From Mesodorylaimus sp. YZB2_4 (lineage: Eukaryota; Nematoda; Enoplea; Dorylaimida; Dorylaimidae), in contig JASANH010000156.1 of the NCBI GenBank assembly GCA_030248295.1, positions 124,001-188,000 of the forward strand: a stretch of DNA of 64,000 bases, given 5' to 3'. Below are positions 1 through 25,085 of the stretch, one piece after another. Numbering within the stretch: position 1 is the first letter of the stretch; each line of letters opens with the position of its first letter. Under the pieces are notes generated by a model that was not told where the DNA came from, searched no databases, and was given only the letters and a program-made list of their open reading frames with translations. Position numbers and translations under genes: made by a program.

Positions 1-1470
1 TTCCATAATCCGCAACACGACTTTTCGATGAGATAGTCGTATTGCTGTTGTCGAGACTCGCTGTCTGTCCTGTGACTGTAGTAATACTAAATATTACCGC
101 GTAGGTATGTGAATGCAGTAGAGATGACGGTGATGATAAGTCCTCCGATTCCTCAAACCTCGCATCAAAACCTTAGTTTTATAGCGGTGGGCGAAACCAA
201 GGCCTCTTCATATCCATATATAGAACGTATACGCAGCATCTTGCTGGCCCACATGCATCATCCCACTATGTACCTAGGCACATCCTCTTAGTGGGCCGCG
301 TTTATTTTCTCGCTGTTTTCATATCTCCCATCGAATTTCGGCATGACAGTCAAACAGCATGATCACCCATACTCCGTCGCGCGAGTTCCTGCCAAACAGG
401 TTTGATTCGAGACGCAATTAGGCAACTGGCTCCTTTATAATTTTCTGCATTCGTTTTGAATTCGAACTTCTTTAAGATCTCTGATGATTCACATTGGTCA
501 GGCACGTTATAGAATGGAAAATGAGATGGATGGGTGTGTTTTGCTTTATAATGAGATGCTTGGCTTTCTGTTGAGTTGGGGGAAGACGATGGAAAGTATC
601 GACTTTATTATTCCTTTCTGCGATGTGCTGGGTGTGCAAATAACTGCGAGCTATGGAGGATGGGAAAAATTTACATGAAAAGAACATGTAACAAGGGCAA
701 AGTTTGGAATGAAATATGGCGTGCGATCTTTTCTGCCAGCTCGAAAGTGTGGCTAAACAACAGGCTGAACCCATTTACGCCCATTTCACATGTGCACTGT
801 GGTGGAATGGATGTCGAAATAATGAACGAAGAATATGATAGTCAGATTCAGCACACGCGTTTTATTGGGGTGACCAAAATTTTCAAAATCCATCTCAATT
901 ATTTAAGAAGTCGAAATTTTCATTTCCCAAGTGTTCCTCCTTTGCAATCAAGAATTTCGACTTTTTTATATAAGTGCTGAGACTCCAGAATTTTGGCTAC
1001 CTTGAGTGCTGAATCCGTATATCATGCTCCCTTTTTCATTGCTCGAACGTTGATTCTACAGTGCACTTTGTCTTCAGTCAATCCTATTCAGACAGAAGCT
1101 ACCACCACGGCGAGGCGATAATGACGTTGGTGTCATGCCAAGAGAGTCCATTGGAGATGTGAATAGCGAGAAAAAACATGGCCCACTAACAGGATGTGCG
1201 TAGAGATAGGCAATGGGAGAATGCATATAGGCCAGCAAAGTGTTGTTAGTGCGTTCTGTGCTGTACATCACAGTGAAAGACCTTTATTCCGCCAACATTG
1301 TGCGCGATTTGAGAAGTTGGGAGAATTTTTACCGCTGTCGTACTTTTTATCGCTGACGCATTCATTTCTTTGTCCAGTTTCCAATGCCGTTACCGGTATT
1401 CAGGGGGGCCGTTACAGTGGGTCTCGACGGTACATATGCGACTAATGGCGAAGAAATCGTGTTGTAAATA
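1..1470. other. No gene recognised
   Basis: Upstream flank of the SEC14-like gene. Only short open frames without recognisable motifs or a coherent splice pattern are seen. It may hold the promoter and 5' UTR of the gene that starts at 1471. Confidence 0.5.
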
Positions 1471-2655
1471 ATGGAGACTGGTGGAATAATAAGTTCTGAT
1501 GAGATCACTGGGGATCATCGATTAGTGATTGAGGAGGTCCGTCGGCAACTGGGCCATATGTTCAATGACCACTTCAACACTGACTTTGACATCCTCCGTT
1601 GGCTGCAAGGACATAATTTCAATCTCGCCGTCGTTATTCCCAAGTTGAAATTGCATTTGAGGGTCCTGGGGTCGTTTGATATTCATAAATACAAGTGGAA
1701 TGAGCTGATGAAGGACCATTTCCCGTTCGGCGTGCTGGGTTGGACTGGCAAGGACAACAACCTGCTGATGATTGACTGCACAGGCCGCATTGATGGGGAA
1801 GGTGTAGTCAGAACCATACCATTGATTGAGGTGCTACTCACCACCATATGCCGCGCGGAGACACTGGCTTTGAGCGAGATTAGAAAACGAGAGGCTGCGA
1901 CTGGCAAACAGTCTGGTCTGATCGCAGTCATGGACATGGAAGGCATGAACAACAACAGCGTGAGCATGATCATGAACTCGTATCGCGAATTTGGCATCTT
2001 CCTGGCCCATCACTACGCCGAGACGGTTCATAAGATACTCATGATCAACGCGGCTTCCTATCTGCACTATATATGGAAGCTGGTCAAACCTTTCCTGCCT
2101 GAGCGCACAAGGGGCAAGATAGAAATACTGGGCTCGGATTGGAAGAAGGAGATGTTGAAGTACGTGGACGCTGATAAGTTGCCAGTGCATTGGGGCGGCA
2201 CTATGACCGATCCTGATGGTGACCCGATGTGCAGAAGCCGTGTGATCGTGCCCGTCAAGGTGCCCCCGAGCCTGTACTGGAAACCGAGCACTGACGAGCC
2301 TGCCAAGGACGCTTTGACCACCCTGTACATCGGTGCAGGGAAACACGAGTTCGTGTCCATTCCGGTGAATGAGCCTGGTGGTATGTTAAAATGGTATTTC
2401 TTCACTGAGGGTGATTTCTCGTTCGGGGTGTATTGGACGGATGATGAGAGTGAGTTCGATATGGATGCCATGCGCATGGTGTATCCGCATCTAACCCTCG
2501 TTGCCCCGGCATCAAGAAGACCAGAAGGATCATCTATTGCGTGCGATCGAGCGGGTGTGTATAGGATCCGATTCGGCAATGAGCACGCATGGATTTATCG
2601 TTTGAAGGTTATATACAAGATCGAATACGTGGCGAGAGAGAAGATGAAGGAATAA
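1471..2655 (+). CDS. CRAL-TRIO (SEC14) plus GOLD domain lipid-transfer protein
   Basis: A single uninterrupted exon encodes 394 residues. The N-terminal CRAL-TRIO-N helix region (about 10-65) contains TDFDILRWLQGHNF, a hallmark of SEC14-like proteins. The CRAL-TRIO lipid-binding lobe (about 75-250) includes VMDMEGMNNNS, HHYAETVHKILMINAAS and the closing ILGSDWKKEMLKYVDADKLP. A GOLD-like beta-sandwich follows (about 265-390) with FFTEGDFSFGVYW. Family members bind phosphoinositides, tocopherol or other hydrophobic ligands and act in the cytosol or at Golgi and endosomal membranes. Architecture and motifs resemble the nematode CTG proteins and vertebrate SEC14L proteins. The start is the first ATG of the open frame. 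The TAA stop overlaps an AATAAA hexamer, and a second hexamer lies at 3091. The ligand cannot be inferred from sequence. Confidence 0.93.
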   Translation: METGGIISSDEITGDHRLVIEEVRRQLGHMFNDHFNTDFDILRWLQGHNFNLAVVIPKLKLHLRVLGSFDIHKYKWNELMKDHFPFGVLGWTGKDNNLLMIDCTGRIDGEGVVRTIPLIEVLLTTICRAETLALSEIRKREAATGKQSGLIAVMDMEGMNNNSVSMIMNSYREFGIFLAHHYAETVHKILMINAASYLHYIWKLVKPFLPERTRGKIEILGSDWKKEMLKYVDADKLPVHWGGTMTDPDGDPMCRSRVIVPVKVPPSLYWKPSTDEPAKDALTTLYIGAGKHEFVSIPVNEPGGMLKWYFFTEGDFSFGVYWTDDESEFDMDAMRMVYPHLTLVAPASRRPEGSSIACDRAGVYRIRFGNEHAWIYRLKVIYKIEYVAREKMKE

Positions 2656-2656
2656 A
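2651..2656 (+). terminator. Poly(A) signal overlapping the SEC14-like stop codon
   Basis: AATAAA at 2651-2656 includes the TAA stop at 2653-2655. A second AATAAA at 3091-3096, after a T-rich tract, is a more conventional downstream choice. Which one is used is unknown. Confidence 0.45.
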
Positions 2657-3096
2657 AAGTTATCGTTTCCCTTCAAAGACTATGGGCATCATGACGTTGA
2701 AGGATCTGCTTGTATCTTTGACCAAGTCCAATCCTTTTGTCCTTTTGATGAGTGTCGATGTTATTATTATCAGATTCCGTTGCCCTCTGCCTAGACGAGT
2801 GGCCTGGACTGTGAAGTGGAGAATCTGTTGGAGGGTTCAATGCTGTCGGTAAGTTTGCAATGGATAGGAGGGTTGGGAACAAGGTTGCAATAGCGGGTTC
2901 AGGCATGTGCTGTAGCCACGAATTAAAATAGTTATGTAGCATGCTTCCGAAAGAGCTCCGTACTGGGCTTTTGTATTTGCTCCGATGTTTGACTAGGCAG
3001 CCTGTTACACGAATGCACTGGGTTTTCCTGTTTTATTGCACGAGTGGACATAACGACATTGTCAGGAACTGTTTTTTTTTCTTGGATAACAATAAA

Positions 3097-5026
3097 TTGA
3101 TCTTGGAATGTTTACTTTGCTTCATAGAATAGTGAGTGGGGTGATAACTCTCCGGAATCAAACTATGTTAAGCTTTCAAGAGTAGTGTTTATTTGTAAAA
3201 CGCACGTCACGTGTATGAAATTATAAAGCGACATACTATATTGCTCGTTAGTTGTGAAATATGCCCTTGGCTACAACCTCTTTCTGATCGACTCATGTGT
3301 GATACCAGTCCTGAGGTCAGCTTCTGCTCAATACATGCATATGTTTAGGGCCTCTTGCCTACAGATCATTGATGCGTGCAGTAGGTATAATTCCAACACC
3401 CCCTCGATACCTACTCACACGCCCAGCATCTTACTGTAAACATAACTCTCTCAGAGCCATTGCTCTCCTTGGCACTTAGAAAGCAGCTGCGAATGCATGG
3501 TACTTGATGGCAACAACGCAACCGGTTGACTTGGCGGACCACGAATTGCGATGACCGACCGAACAGCATAATGCCTGAAGCCTTGCTGGCAACGCAAGGG
3601 TTAATGGCTTTTTTGACACTTCATAACGCTCCCATGTCTCCTTTTAAACATGCCCTAACTGCGCAGCAGATACAGCAAACACTACTGGTTCAATAAATTT
3701 TTTCTAGCCATCCCATTTCATTCGATGCCTCTTCAGGGTCAGCTTTTTCCGTCTAATTTTCCTTGTTATGATAAGAATAAACTCAAACACCCTTCACTGA
3801 ACCGACTAAACTCTCTTCAGTGCCGACGTAAGAAAAACATCTTTTGCTGGCCAAATATCAGATTAGGTCTTTTCAAGCCTAAGAGCTAGCCGTCCGTATT
3901 TGATGTGGTGCAAAGTCGAAGTCAAGAGGTGGTCATTGCCCGAAGCTCATTCTCTTCGAAAGAACGAAGCAAAGACACAAATTGGATTTTGAAACAAACA
4001 GGTTCTTGAGCTTTTTGAACTTCGTAGAGATAACATCGTTTCTAGTTTGATGCGGTCTTGAATTATATGGGCTTATCAATGATAATTTGTAGGGGCTATT
4101 ATTCGCTGCGAACGACGTCCTAGTTGAGCGAACGTGCCGTCACAAAGGGAGAATTGAGACTTTGCTGACGTAATTTCTCCAACTGCCCCCTTCTTGGGCA
4201 TTTTAGGTTGGACAATACAGATACGGGCAGCTTGACGAGCGTCATTTGTTCGTGTTCATTGAGCAGACCGTGTCTGGAATAGTGGATATAAATCGAGTGG
4301 CGTCATCTGGCACAGAGCATAGGTAGTCATCAAATGATAAACTACGCGTGCATAGACAGCAGAGCCCTCCCCTCTCCGCCCGCCCTGACTGCTGCCGCAC
4401 GTATAAGGCAATTAGTGGCCACTCGATTGAACCATGCGCCCCTGCACTCCAACACGTAACTGGACACCCGACTGCGGACCAGCTTTGCTTGTGCGACTGG
4501 GAGAGAGGTTTTATTCATCTCGTATTTCTCGCTGTTCTCTCTGCGTTTGTCCTCAACTTGTCTCACTCAGGTTTTCAGCAGGGCCGTTTGTTCGATTTTG
4601 CATGGTTGAGGGACTTGTGTGATTTCATGTCGGTCGAGCATGATTGAATGAAAGCGAGCGCATGCGGCGGATGGCCACTAGAGACAACTAGTTAGCTGTC
4701 GTCTTCAATTCGCCTTGGGCAGTTTCCGGCCAGTGCCCGAGCTAAATAACTAGACTCACTCGTCCATATTACTCGCCCTGAGGTATGGCGCTCAGTCGCG
4801 TCTAATAAGGTAGCGGCGGAAGTCTTAACTAGCCTATTTTCGCCTCATTCGAGTACGTCGAAAATCCTTGTCCCTGAATTACATAGTCGCCTGCAGGAGA
4901 ATAGGGTCGACGAGCACACGTCAAGTGCGTCGGGGCCATCTATTCACATTTCGACTCGCTTTGCAGGGCATTCGAGAAGGGATTTATTATTCGCTATTTG
5001 TTCATTACCAATCTCGACACCCGACC
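3097..5026. other. Intergenic region upstream of the PKC gene
   Basis: No exon or repeat was recognised in this 1.9 kb. Short open frames near 4340-4650 lack motifs. The region probably carries promoter sequence for the first PKC exon. Confidence 0.4.
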
Positions 5027-15720
<10,694 letters not shown>

Positions 15721-15880
15721 ATGAAACTCGACCATTGTTTATTGTGCAGACAAAGGTTTATTGCTTGCGTATTTGTCTATACTGCTCTCTGCTTTGCTAA
15801 GCTAGCCTGCATGCTATTTGTGCTGACTAAGCCATGTTATGTGAATGATTGACTATCCCTGTGGCGTTTCCCTCCGGCCA

Positions 15881-15886
15881 AATAAA
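15881..15886 (+). terminator. Poly(A) signal of the PKC gene
   Basis: AATAAA lies 160 nt after the PKC stop codon, the only canonical hexamer near the end of the gene. Confidence 0.7.
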
Positions 15887-16394
15887 GGACGTATGAGACA
15901 AAGGTGCACAACAGGTATGGTGTCGCCCCAGTGTTTGCTAGTCGATCCCTGGACGAGCGGGCTGTCCCAAGCCGGCTGACACATGCACCAGTGTAAAGTG
16001 GGGACCATGATGAGAATTAGCGCAAGACAACTCATTTTCGCCTGCCTGTGACACAGAATGGTTGGTTAGTGCGCTCAAGGGTTGTTAGTGCGCACAAGTC
16101 TAGAACATTTGATCTAGCTCGGGTAAGCGAGACAAGTAATTTGAGGGATGTAGATGCGGTCAAATAGTTGGTAACGCACTCTGAATTAGGCAGTCCTTAC
16201 TCCCTGAACCTAGGCGCGAGAGAGCACCGCTGACACTAACTTTGAACAAAGAATAAGCTGTAAGCCAATGTAAGGAGAGTCCAAACGCAGGATTCGTTCA
16301 AAAATTTTCTCATAGATCAACCCAATTCAAGAACAAAGTAACAAACGCACAACGGCATGCTAAACGTGCGCTCTCCGCGTTTCCATCGCTTAAT

Positions 16395-19167
<2,773 letters not shown>

Positions 19168-19531
19168 TATTCAGAGAATATTCTTTTTCTAAATTTTAAA
19201 TCAATTACAACCAACAAAATGACGGAAAACTTTTTCACAAGTATGGAAACAAGGAACAGAACACAAATTTGCATCGAGAATTTTGTCCTCAGGCGCGCAC
19301 GCTTGGACCATTTCAAATAAATGCAGGCTGCATAGTGGTAACGTTAAAGCGGGAAATTTAAATATACAAAATTTACCATCGATGTGGAACTTGATTCTTT
19401 TTACGAGTTGCAATGACAATGAGATGAAACATTGTAATAGCATAGACTTGTATCGAGTCCTGTACGTACATATATAAAGGAATATTTATGTTGGCCTATT
19501 GCGCCATAGTGCACTGTACAATACATAGCTG
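19168..19531. other. Short intergenic spacer
   Basis: Lies between the 3' end of the Ly6 gene and the 5' end of RPS11, both on the minus strand. No gene recognised. The RPS11 promoter should lie here. Confidence 0.4.
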
Positions 19532-20799
19532 TCATGAGAAGCAGTACCAAGCCGAGACTAGCACAGCAGTGATAACAGCCCTGGAAACAAGTGCACGACA
19601 CGATAAGGACTTTGTGGAACCATGATTGCATCCATCCGTTATGCATGTGAGAATGCAGCCAGTCATTCGATTCCCGTTGTAGACGAAATCACCACACATG
19701 TTGCCCATGTCCTCCAAACCACAGTCGCGAACGTAAAGACTCTCCTTGGTCTTACCTATAAAGAGCGAGGTGTGTACGTGTTCCCAAGCTCGTTCAGAGC
19801 GGATTCAATGAAGAGCCAACCAAAGTTCAGGCTTGGTTATTGCTCTTGCCCAGATCCTAACTAGGCTCAAGTTTCCCATTATTTTTCCCAGACGGTTTTA
19901 GAGGAAGTGTCGTCTATCAGCAGACACACGATGGAACGAAGTTTCTTTAAAGAGTTCTTTTTTCACGAACAATGAACTGGCTAGGCGCTGTTTGCGTGCA
20001 GAGAGGGATCGACAGGGCGCTCTTTATAGTTTTACTTACGACTCTCGCCATGTATTTTTATGCAATATGTTGCCGGAAACAAGCCTTGTCGATCACGTTT
20101 GCCAGCGAAGCAGCTGGGAACGTAGGTGGCATTAATGGCATTGTATGGGTCCTTGCAATATATGTCCGTATCGTCGAATGAAGCGCATCGAAAGCAACCC
20201 AAGGGCGATGCTGGAATGGAAGACCACACTGCATGCACATTGTAGAGGACTAGATACTGCTGCAACACCAGGCCGCCCCCTCAGTGGGACCCCTCTGACA
20301 TAGCCAGAGATTTGGTCGGGACAGTGCAGCTTTGTTACACTGCTGCTATATCTGAAGCTTCTTCCACCATACAGTATCGTAGCGAGGTCATGCCACAAAA
20401 AGGATCTGCCGCCAGCAGAAGCGCGTCGCTTATCCCAACCGTTTCTCAATTATCTTGTTTTTCCATTTTGGTATGTCCTGAGCGCCTTCTCTAGTACGCC
20501 CGCATGTGATTCGAGATGTCAGTACGTTATTGGCCGACAGCTCATTGCGACTATGAATGTCGAAAGATGGTTCTAGTCAGCAGCATGTACTTGTATCCAA
20601 CTTACCCAGTTAGCACATCTCTCAAACGTGCTTCTTACCCACAAAGCCCCCATCCCAGAATTTGGCTGGACTTTGTCAGAGAGTTTTCCCGTCCGACATA
20701 CCGTCCTTCAATCTGGATCGACTTACCGAAAGGTAAAATTTTCAGACAGGCGAAAATAAGGCAAACGAAACAATGCCGAAACGAAACCACGACTCGCAT
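19532..20799 (-). CDS. Quiver/sleepless-like Ly6 GPI-anchored protein
   Basis: Three exons on the minus strand: 20799-20727, 20210-20040 and 19755-19532, in consistent phases 1 and 1, giving 155 residues. An upstream in-frame ATG at 20814 would add five residues. Exon 1 is a signal peptide (MRVVVSFRHCFVCLIFACLK). The mature part begins SPLGCFRCASFDDTDIYC, the two-fingered Ly6 start, then LFPATYCIKIHG, YVRDCGLEDMGNMCGDF and GCILTCITDGCNHG, matching the invertebrate quiver-type Ly6 cysteine pattern. The C terminus is hydrophobic (AVITAVLVSAWYCFS), as expected for GPI attachment. NAT is a potential N-glycosylation site. Family members modulate potassium channels, nicotinic receptors or septate junctions; the partner here is unknown. 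The 5' two thirds of the gene lie in the left arm of an inverted duplication. Confidence 0.88.
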
Positions 20800-21114
20800 A
20801 TCCGCGCCTTGCATGGCAATACGCTCACGCAGGCTCTAAGAAACAGTGAAGATCGACGAGCCTCGAACGGAAGTTCCACTGGATCGCGTTACCCATCAAC
20901 ACATTGGTCAGACAAGTGATTGCATCCAAATTGAGTTCAGATCTACCCATTAGTGTCTCGATGCATTTGGACCGGCAGACAGCAGATAATGGAAAGTGTG
21001 GGACACGAAACGGTGTCCGCCGGGGTCGAGTCGAGGATTCTCGTCGGACTCGCCGCTTCCCACTGTTACACCCTTCACGTCATCACCATTATTGTCCACA
21101 TGCGAACCAGAAAT
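20137..21114 (+). repeat. Left arm of a ~980-bp inverted duplication
   Basis: Inverted counterpart of 23889-24875. The arm includes Ly6 exon 1, intron 1, most of exon 2 and about 300 bp upstream. Stretches of about 190 bp at the inner end are identical between the arms, which implies a recent event. Similarity stops inside Ly6 exon 2 at the outer end. Confidence 0.93.
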
Positions 21115-22613
21115 ACGTTCTGTCTGAAGATGAAGAATAATCGAAAATTATACAGAAGCATATAACTTTGGAGAACTGATTTCAAAGGCGCCCAGCTGAG
21201 CTTAACGTTATTATGAAGGGAGAGCGTAAAATAGGGTATCTGAGATAAATGCCGGGATGGCCATATTTACAGTAGTCTAGTCATATTTTGCTGCACATTA
21301 AAAGCGAAATGCCGCAAGATTCTAATAGCAAGGAGGAAACGGACCTGATCGTGAATGTAAGGGTAGCTAAGAGGCTATGCAGATGGTGTGAGTAGGAAAA
21401 ATTGAGGAGAGGCTAGAAAGTTGAACAAATCTTTGCCGAGGCTGGCGTGCAAGTGAAGTGCGGTCGAGTGAGCAGTCGACAGGGAATGGGAGAGAGGGCT
21501 TTCCCGTTCTGGAATAGTTGCAAATTTCAAATTCCTGGGGATTGGGCGGAGGGCAAAGAGGCGAAATCCTACTGAGCCAATTCTCAGTCAATCACAAGTT
21601 CTTCTTATGAAGTACTCCTCGAGTCCTCTCTGACAACTCTCCCGGAGTCCGTCCATATCCAGCAAGCATTTAGAGTATGGTCAGAGCACTGTGCATTTCC
21701 GTTTCCTCTCCACCCCAGTTCTCATAATGGAGTTTGTTTGCTTCATCGATTGGCCCTCTTCAAGCCGAGGTAGGCGTGGGATTACGAAGCGCGCGAAATT
21801 CGACCACTCCTCCCTTTTTACTAAAGTAATTTTCTTCCGCCTTATCGAACCTGGCAGTTTTAACGGAACAGGGCATACGACTTGTGTGAGCACGGAGTCG
21901 TGTTTCCTGTCTGCAGTCGTCTCTTTTTGTATGACAGTTTGTAAGTGCGATAACGTTTGCAGTCTGCATCCACCCATGGGATGTGTATCCAGCCGAAAAA
22001 TAGGACGTGGTTCGAGGCTTGATAGGACGGCGAGTGGAACCTATCAAGGCATGTTTCACTCTGACTGGAATGCATGCATGCTTCTTCGAGGCCGGGTCTC
22101 AAGAAACAGGACAGGCTTCTAGTGCCTCTTTTCCTCGTCTGACGGTGGCTGTTTTTGCTGCACAACGATTTCTTCAGCTCTTTTGGGCTGCCTAATCAGG
22201 CGAGCACTAGTTTTTTATGGCCTTAGCTCAATCGATCTTGTCCATTGGCGGTATTCGTGCCGTTGCAGCCAAGGGATGTAAGAATTTCGTTGACGTGAAC
22301 ACAGTACGGATAAGGGGTTGCAGACTCCAAGTTTGAGTCGTCGGAAGTCGTCCATAGAGGAGAATCGCCTAGCAGCAGTTGGGATGAGATAATACCAAAG
22401 AGGGAGAGGGGCTAACGTCTTGGAAAGTCATAAATTTTTTAATTCGTGTCCAAGTGCGAGAGAGTGGGTGTGAACAGGGGTCGCCATGGAGCTCTTGCTG
22501 TTTACCGAGACGGGGTAAGAACCGTGGGGCACATGGCATACATACAGTCAGTGTTGGTTCTGATCGTGAGTGTGCACTCTCCAGTTGGTCACAGAATCGG
22601 AGTATGTGTGAAA
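21115..22613. other. Spacer between the inverted arms, upstream of the DEG/ENaC fragment
   Basis: No exon recognised. Several short open frames on both strands near 21.7-22.2 kb have no motif. It should include the DEG/ENaC 5' UTR or promoter. Confidence 0.35.
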
Positions 22614-23548
22614 ATGACTGTGAAAGCGAAACTTAGTGAATTCGCCGAGACCACGTCTATGCATGGCATCTCACACATCAATTCAGCGACCAAGGTCCTG
22701 CTGAAAGTGTTTTGGACCATTGTCGTTTTGGGTGGAATCGTCATCTGTATATGGTACATCTATTCATCTGTCGTGGCTTTCTTACAGTTCCCAGTTTTGG
22801 TCCAGACGGAGGTAAGCACTAGTTGATTCCACCATATAAGATTTGATTGCTGGCGCACAAACCGCCTGTAGAAGTGGGTGAGAGTATAAAAAGATTTTTT
22901 AATAGGTAGGCGATGGAATTTGGGGCATTTCGAGAAGGGTCATTGATGTAAGCACTGAGTGCTAATGCCGAAGGTCCTACTGTATGTCGTCACGACCTGT
23001 TGACCGATGTGCTAGGCCACGACCGCAATTGCTTAACCCGTGTCGTGGCCTAGCAGTTTAAGGCGTCTGTCTCTCACGCTGGGTGCGACCTTACGCGGGA
23101 GGGTTCGACTCCTGCCTGGGGAAAGAATGATTGTCAATTATGTGTTCCTCAGGCCTCGAGTGCTTGGCTATGGATAAAGTATGACATGACATGACATGAC
23201 AGTACTGTACATATCTTAGCCGCTGCACAAACGAAGGGTTGGTCATGGCAGCCCAGGGTAACGCGGGTCTATCAATTACGTCATGCAGCCCATGCATGAC
23301 AAGTTGAATCAAGTTGTAAGAATCAATCTATTGATTCTACGACCTCACTCAAGTATCCCCACATCTAAATTAATGTGTGATTCTAGATCAAGTTCGACAA
23401 ACTTCCATTTCCGGCAGTTACCATCTGTAATTTGAATCCAATCCGCAAATCGCAGATCAGCAAAGTTCCAAAACTCGAGCAATTACTTAGCGTCTGCACC
23501 ATGTCCCCCGAAAAGAACACCACACTCGCACCCACCGATTTCTGCAAG
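22614..23548 (+). CDS. DEG/ENaC channel subunit, 5' fragment only
   Basis: Two exons, 22614-22811 and 23387-23548, join in phase 0 to give 120 residues. The cytoplasmic start contains FAETTSMHGISHI (the conserved HG gating motif), followed by TM1 (VFWTIVVLGGIVICIWYIY) and the post-TM1 signature IKFDKLPFPAVTICNLNP, typical of degenerin/ENaC sodium channels. A donor follows at 23549, but no later ectodomain or TM2 exon is found before the next gene. A normal subunit has over 500 residues, so roughly three quarters are missing. The right arm of the Ly6 inverted duplication starts 340 bp downstream, suggesting the rearrangement truncated the gene. It could be an expressed remnant or a pseudogene. 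The ATG is the first in-frame start before the conserved region. Confidence 0.83.
23036..23201 (+). mobile_element. tRNA-derived SINE with (ATGAC)n tail
   Basis: Sits in the intron of the DEG/ENaC fragment. A-box TGGCCTAGCAG at 23046-23056 and B-box GGTTCGACTCC at 23102-23112 form a polymerase III promoter like that of a Leu/Ser-type tRNA. The acceptor stem does not close, so it is not a working tRNA. A unique body and four ATGAC repeats (about 23181-23200) follow, the usual layout of a SINE 3' end. Confidence 0.75.
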
Positions 23549-23888
23549 GTAATTCTCATCTATGTATTTTGTATTCCCACAATGCCTTAGTCACTTTTTA
23601 GATGTACCGCGACAAGACAATTGCAGCTGCGAGCGGGACAGGAGGATAAATGTTGAGGGTGATACTTTGGGTGACCACTTGGATCGAACATTATTTTATT
23701 GGGCGTGTCTTCTTGTTAGCCGTGCGTTGCATGAATGCCCAATTTATCTAGTTCTAGTTCTAGCTTTACTTGCTAAAACGTAATGCGCACTCAAATAGCA
23801 AGTCACAAAGTAAGAAAAAAAAGCAAAAAAATACATCTACGAAAATGTCATTTTACAAATCGCTTGATAGAAGAAATTATAGTTGTGA

Positions 23889-24875
23889 ATTTCTGGTTCG
23901 CATGTGGACAATAATGGTGATGACGTGAAGGGTGTAACAGTGGGAAGCGGCGAGTCCGACGAGAATCCTCGACTCGACCCCGGCGGACACCGTTTCGTGT
24001 CCCACACTTTCCATTATCTGCTGTCTGCCGGTCCAAATGCATCGAGACACTAATGGGTAGATCTGAACTCAATTTGGATGCAATCACTTGTCTGACAAAT
24101 GTGTTGATGGGTAACGCGGTCCAGTGGAACTACCTTTCGAGGCTCGTCGATCTTCACTGTTTCTCAGAGCCTGCGTGAGCGTATTGCCATGCAAGGCGCG
24201 GATATGCGAGTCGTGGTTTCGTTTCGGCATTGTTTCGTTTGCCTTATTTTCGCCTGTCTGAAAATTTTACCTTTCGGTAAGTCGATCCAGATTGAAGGAC
24301 GGTATGTCGGACGGGAAAACTCTCTGACAAAGTCCAGCCAAATTCTGGGATGGGGGCTTTGTGGGGAAGAAGTACGTTTGAGAGATGTGCTAACTGGGTA
24401 AGTTAAAATACAAGTACATGCTGCTGACTAGAACCATCTTTCGACATTCATAGTCGCAATGAGCTGTCGGCCAATAACGTACTGACATCTCGAATCACAA
24501 CCGGGCGTACTAGAGAAGGCGCTCAGGACATACCAAAATGGAAAAACAAGATAATTGAGAAACGGTTGGGATAAGCGACGCGCTTCTGCTGGCGGCAGAT
24601 CCTTTTTGTGGCATGACCTCGCTACGATACTGTATGGTGGAAGAAGCTTCAGATATACCCACAGTGTGACAAAGCTCCCAGCTGCACTGCCCCGACCGAA
24701 TCTCTGGCTATGTCAGAGGGGTCTTACTGAGGGGGGCGGCCTGGTGTTGCAGCAGTATCTAGTCATCTACATTGTGCATTCAGTGTGGTCTTCCATTCCA
24801 GCATCGCCCTTGGGTTGCTATCGATGCGCTTTATTCGACGATACGGACAAATATTGCAAGGACCCATACAATGCC
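23889..24875 (-). repeat. Right arm of the ~980-bp inverted duplication
   Basis: Reverse-complement copy of 20137-21114 with few substitutions. The 2774-bp spacer (21115-23888) holds the DEG/ENaC fragment and the SINE. Confidence 0.93.
24204..24875 (+). pseudogene. Truncated second copy of the quiver-like Ly6 gene
   Basis: Signal-peptide exon 24204-24276 (alternative ATG at 24189) is intact with its GTAAGT donor. Exon 2 begins at 24802 after a TTCCAG acceptor and reads SPLGCYRCALFDDTDKYC. Similarity to the left copy ends at about 24875, in the middle of exon 2. The frame then runs into unrelated sequence and stops at about 24983. The second half of the Ly6 fold and the GPI signal are absent, so a functional product is unlikely. 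Confidence 0.8.
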
Positions 24876-25085
24876 CATAAAACCAAGGGGAGGTGTGAGC
24901 CAATCTCACATGCAGAGCTTGGTATGCCAAGTTTTAAAGCATGTGCTTCGCACAACCCAAATGATGATAATGTATCACCGTAACAAAGTTGTCATTAGTG
25001 TCCACATGGGTATCACGCAAATGCTCTCAACGAAAGCAATGCACTAGCATTACCATTTTAAAGACAGGTATGTCCGCATTTTAGT

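Noticed and set aside
20132-20449. Duplicated 105-codon frame present in both inverted arms
   Set aside because: It is out of frame with the Ly6 exons and spans the Ly6 intron. Its conservation between the arms is due to the DNA duplication.
23040-23120. tRNA gene
   Set aside because: A and B boxes are good, but the acceptor stem does not pair and a simple-repeat tail follows, so it is a SINE head.
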